A stretch of DNA of 64,000 bases from Qipengyuania sp. S6317L1 (GTDB lineage: Bacteria > Pseudomonadota > Alphaproteobacteria > Sphingomonadales > Sphingomonadaceae), in assembly GCF_023015615.1 (NCBI RefSeq), contig NZ_JALKAJ010000005.1, positions 310,001 to 374,000 on the forward strand, in the 5' to 3' direction. The notes beneath the pieces were generated by a model. That model made no database searches and had not been told where the DNA came from. It saw nothing but the letters and a program-made list of their open reading frames with translations. This document shows positions 17,332 to 24,651 of this stretch, one piece after another. Each line of letters starts with the position of its first letter. Within the stretch, counting starts at the first letter, position 1. A program made the position numbers and the translations under genes.

Positions 17332-17916
17332 TCAAACGAGCTGTGCAACGCGCGTTTGGAGGCGCGGCACAATATCGGTTTCAAACCACGGATTTCGCCC
17401 GATCCACATGCGCACGCGCCACGAGGGGTGGGGCAGGGGGATGACCGGGCCAAGCGCGTCGCTCTCCTGCTCGCCTTCGCCCACCCGGTCGGTCAGCGAA
17501 AGCTTCCGGGTGAGGGGTAGATATTGCGCTTGCGCATAGCTTCCCACCAGAAGCGTGAGACGGGTTCGCGGGAGATGTGCGAGGATTTGATCGTGCCACT
17601 GCGGCGCGCACTCCTTGCGCGGAGGGGCATCGCCGCCCTTCGCCTTTCCCGGATAACAGAACCCCATTGGCATGATCGCGACCTTCGCCGCATCATAAAA
17701 GTCGGATTTTTCCAGCCCGACCCAATCGCGCAAACGATCGCCGCTGTCATCGTCCCAGGGGATACCGCTTGTGTGAACCTTTGTGCCGGGGGCCTGCCCG
17801 ATGATCAGAATGCGCGAGTTGGACGAAAACTGGACGATGGGCCGGGGGCCAAGCGGCAGGTGCTCGGCGCAAAGTGTGCAGGCCTTGATCTCATCGTGCA
17901 GCGCGGCGCTGCTCAT
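17332..17916 (-). CDS. Uracil-DNA-glycosylase-superfamily protein
   Basis: A 194-residue protein of the UDG superfamily. Seen: CTLCAEHLPLGPRPIVQF near the N-terminus, the motif-1 region IIGQAPGTKVHTSGIPWDDDSGDRLRDWVG (split here: IIGQAPG then GIPWDDDSGDRL), a middle segment FCYPGKAKGGDAPPRKEC, and the C-terminal HPSW motif where the catalytic loop His lies. It may excise damaged bases, but this branch is poorly characterised and its activity cannot be assured. ATG 17916 overlaps the ABC-F stop (ATGA), so it is translationally coupled to that gene. Confidence 0.85.
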   Translation of the reverse strand: MSSAALHDEIKACTLCAEHLPLGPRPIVQFSSNSRILIIGQAPGTKVHTSGIPWDDDSGDRLRDWVGLEKSDFYDAAKVAIMPMGFCYPGKAKGGDAPPRKECAPQWHDQILAHLPRTRLTLLVGSYAQAQYLPLTRKLSLTDRVGEGEQESDALGPVIPLPHPSWRVRMWIGRNPWFETDIVPRLQTRVAQLV

Positions 17917-19730
17917 CCCTCGACCCGCTCGGCAAGCTCCAGCCACCGTTCTTCGGCTGCGTCCTTTTCTGCTCGCGCATTCTCGACCCCCTTGGAGATA
18001 TTGGCAAACCGCTTCGGATCAGACGCGAACAGGTCGGGGTCTGAAAGGATTGTCTCGCCCTTGGTGATCGCTGCTTCGAGTTCTTCGATGCGCGCAGGCA
18101 GGAGCTCGTAATCGCGCTGGTCTTTATAGGACAGCTTGCCCGGTGTCGCATCAGACGGTGACGCGCGCACTTCGGAAGGCTCGGCCTTGGCAGGCTTGGC
18201 CTTTGGCGCGACCGGCTTGCGGCGCTTGGCCTCCCAATCCTCGTATCCGCCCGCAACGATGTCCACGCGGCCAGTGCCGTCGAGGCCGAGCGTGACGGTC
18301 ACCGTCTTGTCGAGAAAGTCGCGGTCGTGGCTGACGATCAGGACAGTGCCGTCGAAATCGGCGATGACTTCTTGCAGGAGGTCGAGCGTTTCAAGGTCGA
18401 GATCGTTGGTGGGCTCGTCCAGCACGAGGAGGTTTGCGGTCCGCGCAAACTCGCGCGCAAGGAGAAGGCGCGAACGCTCTCCGCCCGACAGGATTCCGAC
18501 CTTGGTATCGACCAGCTTGGGGTCGAACAGAAAGTCCTTGAGGTATGCCTGAACGTGCTTGCGATTGCCCCTGACGTCGATCCAATCGCCGCCCTCGGCA
18601 AGAATGTCGCGCACGCTCGCATCGGGCTCCAGAAGCTTTCGCTGCTGGTCGATCATCACGCCGCTCAATGTGCGGGCGTGGGTGATGGTGCCGGTGTCGG
18701 GCTCGATCTCTTTGGTGAGCAGCTTGAGCAGCGTTGTCTTGCCCGCGCCGTTCGCGCCGACAATGCCGATGCGGTCGCCGTTCTGGATGCGCAGGGTGAA
18801 CGGCTTTATCACCGCGCGCCCGTCGTAAGATTTGGAAATCTCTTCGGCGACGATCACCGATTTGGATTTGAACTCTTCGTCATTCGCCAGTTTCAGCTTG
18901 GCCGAACCGCTGTCCGAAATCATGGCCGCGCGTGCGGCGCGCATCTGGTGCAGCTTTTCAAGACGCCCCTGATTGCGCTTGCGCCGCGCAGTTACACCGC
19001 GTTCGAGCCAGTGCGCCTCGATCTTGAGCTTGGCATCAAGCCGCTCAGCCGCGCGCGCTTCCTCGGCGTAAACCTGTTCTTCCCACGCTTCATAACCGCC
19101 AAAGCCGACCTCCTTGCGCCGCAAGGTCCCCCGGTCGAGCCACAGCGTCGCGCGGGTCAGGCGCTTGAGGAAGGTGCGGTCGTGGCTGATCGTGATAAAC
19201 GCACCCTTATACCGGTTCAGCCAGTCCTCAAGCCAGTCAATCGCGGAAAGATCCAGATGGTTGGTGGGCTCGTCCAGCAGCAAAAGATCAGGGTCCTGCG
19301 CCAATGCGCGCGCAATCGCTGCACGGCGTTTTTCACCGCCGCTCGCGGTCGCCGCATCGGTCGCCATGTCGATGCCAAGCTGTCCCGCAATCGCGTCAAC
19401 CTCGTGCGCAGCGGGCGCGTCATCACCGGCAAGCGCAAAATCCATCAGCGTATCAGCTGCGCTGAAATCAGGGTCCTGCTCCAGGAACACGATGCGCGCG
19501 CCCGGTTTGACCCGGCGCGTGCCACGGTCGGCTTCGATCCGGTCGTCGATCAACTTCAGCAGCGTCGTCTTGCCCGCGCCATTGCGTCCGATCAGCGCCA
19601 GCCTGTCGCCGGGGAGAATATGCAAATCTATCGGCTCGGCGCCCTCACCGGGTTGAGGCCCGCCGAAAAGCCAGCGCGCGCCTTGTTGCAGGGAAAGGCC
19701 TTCCCATGAAAGAATTGGAGGTTGTGCCAT
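17913..19730 (-). CDS. ABC-F family ATPase
   Basis: A 605-residue duplicated ATPase without membrane domains, of the ABC-F type (Uup-like), which acts on ribosomes or nucleic acids. Two nucleotide-binding domains are clear. Domain 1 has Walker A GRNGAGKTT and signature ASGGEKRRA. Domain 2 has Walker A GANGAGKTT and signature LSGGERSRLLLA. A linker of about 80 residues rich in Arg/Lys separates them, and a C-terminal charged coiled-coil (about 530-605) is typical of Uup. First gene of a two-gene unit with the UDG-like protein. Confidence 0.92.
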   Translation of the reverse strand: MAQPPILSWEGLSLQQGARWLFGGPQPGEGAEPIDLHILPGDRLALIGRNGAGKTTLLKLIDDRIEADRGTRRVKPGARIVFLEQDPDFSAADTLMDFALAGDDAPAAHEVDAIAGQLGIDMATDAATASGGEKRRAAIARALAQDPDLLLLDEPTNHLDLSAIDWLEDWLNRYKGAFITISHDRTFLKRLTRATLWLDRGTLRRKEVGFGGYEAWEEQVYAEEARAAERLDAKLKIEAHWLERGVTARRKRNQGRLEKLHQMRAARAAMISDSGSAKLKLANDEEFKSKSVIVAEEISKSYDGRAVIKPFTLRIQNGDRIGIVGANGAGKTTLLKLLTKEIEPDTGTITHARTLSGVMIDQQRKLLEPDASVRDILAEGGDWIDVRGNRKHVQAYLKDFLFDPKLVDTKVGILSGGERSRLLLAREFARTANLLVLDEPTNDLDLETLDLLQEVIADFDGTVLIVSHDRDFLDKTVTVTLGLDGTGRVDIVAGGYEDWEAKRRKPVAPKAKPAKAEPSEVRASPSDATPGKLSYKDQRDYELLPARIEELEAAITKGETILSDPDLFASDPKRFANISKGVENARAEKDAAEERWLELAERVEG

Positions 19731-19830
19731 GGTGCGCGCGCTTAAGCACTTGCATCCTTGCTGCCAAGTCGGTTCAGTGTGCGCTCAGGCATAAAACACT
19801 AGGAAGCCTGAAAATTCAGGAGGAAGTTTC

Positions 19831-20562
19831 ATGATCCGCTACGCACTCGCCCTTGGTCTTGCTTCAGGCACCGCAGCAATGGTTGCTGCGCCCGTCCACG
19901 CTCAGGAGATTGAGATTGAGACTCATGGGCCCGTGATCGAACTGTCCGTATCCGAAAGCGTTACCGCACAGCCCGATCTGGTGACTGTCGGCGCAGGGGT
20001 CACAAGCAGAGCGGCCACCGCGGTCGAGGCGATGCGCCTCAATTCGCGCCAGATGCAGAGCGTGATCGACCAGATCAAGGCGCTGGGCGTGGAAGACAAG
20101 GATATCCAGACGACCGGTATCAATCTCAACGCGCAATATGACTATGACCGCAACAGCCAGACCCAGGTCTTTCGCGGCTATCAGGTTTCCAACCGCGTCA
20201 GCGTGAAGCTGCGCGATGTGGCCGGCACGGGCGCAGCCTTGGACGCATTGGTGTCGGCTGGCGCAACCGATCTTTCCGGCCCGACCTTCAGCATCGAAGA
20301 CGATGAAAGCGCCAAAGCGATGGCCCGCGAACGCGCTATTGAACGCGCACAGGCCCGCGCGCAAAGCTATGCCAAACTGTTCGGTTATGACGGTGTGGAA
20401 GTGATGTCAGTGAGCGAAAGCTTGAGCGGATCTTCTCCCGCGCCTCAAATGGTGATGCGTGCGATGGATGCAGAAGCAGCGGCCGCGCCCGTTCAACCGG
20501 GCCAGGTAAGCACCGGGGTCAACCTTACGATCAAATATGAGATGGTGCGCGACGAGGGGTGA
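19831..20562 (+). CDS. SIMPL domain periplasmic protein
   Basis: A 243-residue exported protein. A signal peptide (about 1-24, ending VHAQE) is followed by a SIMPL/DUF541 domain: ELSVSESVTAQPDLVTVGAGV, IDQIKALGVEDKDIQTTGINLNAQYDY (read in parts) and a C-terminal VNLTIKYEM strand. Family members form oligomeric periplasmic or membrane-associated assemblies and have been linked to oxidative stress and envelope phenotypes. Its role here is unknown. AGGAGGAAG lies 7 nt before ATG 19831. It is monocistronic as far as can be seen. Confidence 0.88.
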   Translation: MIRYALALGLASGTAAMVAAPVHAQEIEIETHGPVIELSVSESVTAQPDLVTVGAGVTSRAATAVEAMRLNSRQMQSVIDQIKALGVEDKDIQTTGINLNAQYDYDRNSQTQVFRGYQVSNRVSVKLRDVAGTGAALDALVSAGATDLSGPTFSIEDDESAKAMARERAIERAQARAQSYAKLFGYDGVEVMSVSESLSGSSPAPQMVMRAMDAEAAAAPVQPGQVSTGVNLTIKYEMVRDEG

Positions 20563-20661
20563 AAGGGGCGACAGGGGTGACACGCCGTTACCAAGCTGAA
20601 CGCATCAAAGATCGCATATTCACAGCTTGTTCAATAGACCACAGCTAGGCATGACATTGTA

Positions 20662-21003
20662 ATGACAACCCGCCGTTTCCTTTTGGCCGCAATGGCCGCT
20701 TCTGCTGCGACAGTGATGCTGGGCGCTGGCTCTGCAACGTCTGCCGTTGCATCCGGCGTTGCAGCGCAGGAGCAGACGCGCACCGATCAGGGCACGGCGC
20801 GGCGCGAAATGCGGGCCGGCAATCAGCTCTCCTTGCGAGAGATCGAACGGCGCGTGCTTCCACGGATGCGCGGCGCGGAATATCTCGGCCCATCCTATGA
20901 CAGCACCGCGCGTGCCTACCGGCTCAAATTCATCCGCGATGGCCGCGTGACCTATGTCGATGTTGATGCACGCTCTGGCCGTATCATCAGCCGTTCACGT
21001 TAA
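20662..21003 (+). CDS. Exported PepSY-domain protein
   Basis: A 113-residue protein with an N-terminal signal peptide (about 1-36) and one PepSY-like unit: LSLREIERRVLPRMRGAEYLG then AYRLKFIRDGRVTYVDVDARSGRII. PepSY domains often sit in the periplasm and modulate proteases or sensor kinases. It is 122 bp upstream of a response regulator/histidine kinase pair in the same direction, so it may be the accessory or an output of that system; this is inferred from position. Confidence 0.82.
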   Translation: MTTRRFLLAAMAASAATVMLGAGSATSAVASGVAAQEQTRTDQGTARREMRAGNQLSLREIERRVLPRMRGAEYLGPSYDSTARAYRLKFIRDGRVTYVDVDARSGRIISRSR

Positions 21004-21124
21004 ATCCTGCTCCTATTATGAAATCATCGGGGACTAAGGCGCGTTTGCAAGGGGATGCTCGCTTGACGCGAGTGGCTCAAAAGCGCAGTCCTGCCCCACT
21101 GATATCACGCGAAAATGGTGGAAT

Positions 21125-21802
21125 ATGCGCATCCTGATTGTCGAAGATGAACCAACACTTGGGCAACAACTCAAGTCAACGCTTGAGCAGAACGGCTACG
21201 CTGTGGACCTGTCCACCGATGGCGAGGACGGGCACTTTCTCGGATCGACCGAGGATTATGACGCCTGTATCCTCGACCTTGGGCTGCCCGAGATTGATGG
21301 CCTTTCGGTCCTCGGCATGTGGCGCAAGGAAGGACGGGACTTTCCCGTTCTGGTGCTGACCGCGCGCGATAGCTGGTCTGATAAGGTCGCGGGCCTTGAT
21401 GCAGGCGCTGATGATTATCTCGCCAAACCATTCCAGACAGAAGAGCTCATTGCCCGCCTTCGCGCGCTTATCCGCCGCGCTTCGGGCAACACATCGTCGG
21501 AACTTACCGCTGGCATGGTGCGTCTCGACACGCGCTCTGGCCGGGTGACGCTTGATGGGGAGCCGGTGAAACTCACCGCGCAGGAGTACAAGCTTCTCTC
21601 CTACCTCATGCACCACAAGGGCAAGGTGGTAAGCCGCACAGAGCTTATCGAACATATTTACGATCAGGACTTTGACCGCGATTCCAATACAATCGAGGTC
21701 TTCGTCACCCGCATCCGCAAGAAACTCGGTAGTGAGGTAATTACGACTATCCGTGGCCTCGGTTACAGCCTCGACGACCCCGCAGACGCGCCCCGCGCCT
21801 GA
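21125..21802 (+). CDS. OmpR/PhoP-family response regulator
   Basis: A 225-residue two-component regulator. The receiver domain (1-118) has acidic residues in IVEDE, the phospho-acceptor Asp51 in LDLGLP, Thr in VLTARD and Lys in DYLAKPF. A winged-helix output domain (about 130-220) ends IEVFVTRIRKKLG and IRGLGYSL. The overall pattern is close to PhoP. It overlaps the histidine kinase reading frame by about 50 nt, so they are co-expressed. Confidence 0.94.
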   Translation: MRILIVEDEPTLGQQLKSTLEQNGYAVDLSTDGEDGHFLGSTEDYDACILDLGLPEIDGLSVLGMWRKEGRDFPVLVLTARDSWSDKVAGLDAGADDYLAKPFQTEELIARLRALIRRASGNTSSELTAGMVRLDTRSGRVTLDGEPVKLTAQEYKLLSYLMHHKGKVVSRTELIEHIYDQDFDRDSNTIEVFVTRIRKKLGSEVITTIRGLGYSLDDPADAPRA

Positions 21803-23258
21803 GCAGGCTGCACATACGCTGGGCGCGCCGGCGAGCGATGATGTGAGCGGTGATAATGCCGCCGATGAGGCGCAGCTAAATCCCGTCCCGGGCGCCGAGC
21901 CGCGCGCCAGTCTTGCCCGCAGAATGGGACTGATTGCGGCTGGCTGGATCATTGTGCTTTTGCTTGGCGGCGGGATTGCGCTTGAACGCACGCTAACGCG
22001 GCAGGTTATCGCCAATTTCGACGAGCAGCTCGAATATCAACTCACCTCGATGATCGCATCGGCCGAGATCGACAGCTTTGGCGAGGTATGGTTCTACCGC
22101 ACGCTCGGCGACCAGCGCTTTCTGGAGCCGGGCAGCGGGCTTTACTGGCAAATCAGCGGTGAGGGATATGAGCCTTATCCTTCGCGCAGCTTGTGGGACC
22201 GCACGCTCACCTTGCAGGCGCAAGAGCGCGACACTGATCGAAGTGAGGGCTTCGACAGCGATGTAAATATCTACAATTCCGGCCAGTTCACAGGCGAACC
22301 CTTACGCATTGCGGAGCGCACGGTGATCTTGCCGGGAAGCGAGACACGCTGGACCTTCGCTGTTGCGAGCGCGACCGAGCAGATCGACAGTCAGATCCAG
22401 CAAGTGCGCCTTATTCTGACGTGGAGCTTTGCGGTTCTGGGGCTTGGTCTTATCGTCATGGCGCTGTTGCAGATCCGCTATGGTCTTTCGCCATTGCGCC
22501 GGGTGAGGGCAGCCATTCAGAAACTGCGCACTACCGGCGACAATCGCATCACAGAGCCGCTTCCTGCCGAAGTCGAGCCGCTGGTGGATGAGGTCAATGC
22601 GCTGCTCGAACACAGCGAGCGCCAGGCCGAGGAAGCGCGGATGCACGCGGGCAATCTGGCGCATGCGTTGAAAACACCGCTCACCGTCCTCACCAATGCG
22701 GCGACCGCGCGCGACCCTAACCTCAATGAGGCGGTGTTCCGCGAAACCCGCACGATGCAGCGCCATGTTGATCACCATCTCGCCCGCGCAAGAGCCGTGG
22801 GCAGGCGCGCCGTGGGGCAGGCACGCAGCGATGTTCGTGCAAGTGCAGAGGCCGTGCGCCGCGCGGTCGAGCGCCTTTATCCCGAAGGCCGGCTGGATAT
22901 TGCAGGGACGAAGAAGGCGCTGGTCGCCATCGAGCGTCAGGACCTTGATGAAATCCTTGGCAACCTTATCGAGAACGCGGCAAAATATGGCGGGGGAAGC
23001 GTGTTCGTGACCCTCGACCACGAGCCGGAAAGCGAACTTCTCAAAATCTGGGTGGAGGATGACGGCATGGGCATCCCCGAAAAAGAGCGGCAACGCATTT
23101 TCGACCGCGGCGCGCGGCTCGACACAGGCAAGCCGGGGACGGGATTAGGCCTCGCGATTGTGCGCGATGTGGCGGAAATTTACGGCGGGACAGTGACGCT
23201 TGATGAGAGCGAGGACCTGGGCGGATTGCTTGTGGAGCTGAGCCTGCCCCGAGCTTGA
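21753..23258 (+). CDS. PhoQ-like sensor histidine kinase
   Basis: An inner-membrane sensor kinase of up to 501 residues. An N-terminal cytoplasmic stretch is followed by membrane segment 1 (about 58-78), a periplasmic sensor (about 80-215) rich in acidic residues, membrane segment 2 (about 219-241), HAMP, a dimerisation domain with His304 in NLAHALKTPLT, and an ATPase domain with NLIENAAKYG, DDGMGIP and GTGLGLAIV. The H-box resembles PhoQ. The start is uncertain: GTG 21753 overlaps the regulator by 50 nt, and GTG 21843 is an alternative. The cognate regulator is the gene just upstream. Confidence 0.92.
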   Translation: MASVTASTTPQTRPAPEQAAHTLGAPASDDVSGDNAADEAQLNPVPGAEPRASLARRMGLIAAGWIIVLLLGGGIALERTLTRQVIANFDEQLEYQLTSMIASAEIDSFGEVWFYRTLGDQRFLEPGSGLYWQISGEGYEPYPSRSLWDRTLTLQAQERDTDRSEGFDSDVNIYNSGQFTGEPLRIAERTVILPGSETRWTFAVASATEQIDSQIQQVRLILTWSFAVLGLGLIVMALLQIRYGLSPLRRVRAAIQKLRTTGDNRITEPLPAEVEPLVDEVNALLEHSERQAEEARMHAGNLAHALKTPLTVLTNAATARDPNLNEAVFRETRTMQRHVDHHLARARAVGRRAVGQARSDVRASAEAVRRAVERLYPEGRLDIAGTKKALVAIERQDLDEILGNLIENAAKYGGGSVFVTLDHEPESELLKIWVEDDGMGIPEKERQRIFDRGARLDTGKPGTGLGLAIVRDVAEIYGGTVTLDESEDLGGLLVELSLPRA

Positions 23259-23269
23259 AGCGAAGCTGA

Positions 23270-23554
23270 TTAGCCTCCGCGCGCCTTTTGATGGTGGCGG
23301 ATCACTTCCTCAATGATGAAACGCAGGAACTTCTCGCTGAATTCAGGATCGAGATCGGCTTCTTCGGACAGTTTGCGCAGCCGCGCGATCTGACGCTCCT
23401 CGCGCGCGGGATCGGCCGGGGGCAGTGTGACCTTTGCCTTATACTCGCCTACGGCCTGCGTGATGCGAAAACGCTCGGCCAGCATATGGATGAGCGCGGC
23501 GTCGATGTTATCGATGCTCTTTCGGAACTTTGCCAGTTGCGGATCGTCGGACAT
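23270..23554 (-). CDS. Chorismate mutase (AroQ class)
   Basis: A 94-residue monofunctional chorismate mutase that turns chorismate into prephenate for Phe/Tyr synthesis. The all-helical AroQ fold shows in LAKFRKSIDNIDAALIHMLAERF (in parts), with conserved Arg, Lys in EYKAK, and Glu and Arg later in the chain. The C-terminal helix carries FIIEEVIRHHQ. ATG 23554 is chosen because the family begins there; upstream codons overlap the divergent prenyltransferase. No PheA dehydratase or ACT domain is fused. Confidence 0.93.
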   Translation of the reverse strand: MSDDPQLAKFRKSIDNIDAALIHMLAERFRITQAVGEYKAKVTLPPADPAREERQIARLRKLSEEADLDPEFSEKFLRFIIEEVIRHHQKARGG

Positions 23555-23621
23555 AGATGACCGCCTACGCATCAATTCAGCGCTTGCCAAGCCACTCACG
23601 CACCCACTAAGGCCTATGCCC

Positions 23622-24632
23622 ATGACAGCTGACGTTGTTCCTCTCCCACGCAAAGAACCGACGATCGAGCCGATGTTGTCTCTGACAGCAAGCGGCATGA
23701 ATTCGGTGAATGCGGTTATTCTCGACCGGATGCAGAGCGAAATCCCGCTGATTCCGCGGCTCGCCGGGCACCTCATTTCAGGGGGCGGCAAGCGGCTTCG
23801 CCCGATGCTGACCCTCGCTGGCGCTGAGCTGGTCGGGTACAATGGCACGCGCCATCACAAGCTTGCTGCAGCGGTTGAATTTATCCACACCGCTACACTT
23901 CTGCACGATGATGTGGTTGATGGAAGCGAGCTTCGGCGCGGGAAAGCGGCGGCCAATATCATCTTTGGCAATCCGGCAACGGTATTGGTCGGAGACTTCC
24001 TGTTCAGTCGTGCGTTCGAACTTATGACCGAAGACGGGAGCCTGCGGGTCCTCAAAATCCTTAGTCATGCAAGCGCAGTGATCGCGGAAGGCGAGGTCGC
24101 GCAATTGACCTCGCAGCGCCAGATCGAAACAAGCGAAGAGCGTTATCTTCACATTATCGGCGCCAAGACCGCTGCTCTGTTTGCAGCCGCGAGCCAGATC
24201 AGCGCCGTGGTCGCCGAGTGCAGCGAAGAAGAAGAGCGCGCATTGGAAGACTATGGCCGCAACCTTGGTGTCGCGTTCCAGCTGGTCGATGATGCGATCG
24301 ACTACGATTCCGATGCAGCCGAAATGGGCAAGGACCAGGGCGATGATTTTCGCGAAGGGAAGATGACCCTGCCGGTGATCCTCGCTCACGCGCGCGGCGA
24401 TGCGGATGAGCGCAAGTTCTGGAAAGATGCGATCCTTGGACATCGTTCGTCTGACGAAGATCTGGCGCATGCGGTCTCTCTGATCGAGAAGCACAACGCG
24501 CTTGCAGATACGCGGGAAAAAGCGCGTCACTTTGCCCAGCGGGCGATTGATGCAATCTCGATCTTCCCCGACAGCAAGGCGCGCGCCGCAATGGCGGAAG
24601 CGGCGCAATTTGCCGTCGCGCGCGGCTATTGA
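23622..24632 (+). CDS. ispB: Long-chain polyprenyl diphosphate synthase (ubiquinone side chain)
   Basis: A 336-residue trans-prenyltransferase that extends farnesyl or geranylgeranyl diphosphate with isopentenyl diphosphate to build the ubiquinone tail. In alphaproteobacteria this is usually decaprenyl (Q10). Seen: GGGKRLRPML, the first Asp-rich motif LLHDDVVDGSELRRG, and the second motif FQLVDDAIDYD. ATG 23622 is favoured over 23616 because AAGG lies 9 nt upstream. It is divergent from the chorismate mutase gene and is followed 19 nt later by hrpB. Confidence 0.93.
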   Translation: MTADVVPLPRKEPTIEPMLSLTASGMNSVNAVILDRMQSEIPLIPRLAGHLISGGGKRLRPMLTLAGAELVGYNGTRHHKLAAAVEFIHTATLLHDDVVDGSELRRGKAAANIIFGNPATVLVGDFLFSRAFELMTEDGSLRVLKILSHASAVIAEGEVAQLTSQRQIETSEERYLHIIGAKTAALFAAASQISAVVAECSEEEERALEDYGRNLGVAFQLVDDAIDYDSDAAEMGKDQGDDFREGKMTLPVILAHARGDADERKFWKDAILGHRSSDEDLAHAVSLIEKHNALADTREKARHFAQRAIDAISIFPDSKARAAMAEAAQFAVARGY

Positions 24633-24651
24633 TCGCGCTATCTGAACGGGC

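Noticed and set aside
18327-19709. Plus-strand frame of 460 codons
   Set aside because: Antisense of the ABC-F gene; the minus strand carries both Walker A sites and both ABC signatures.
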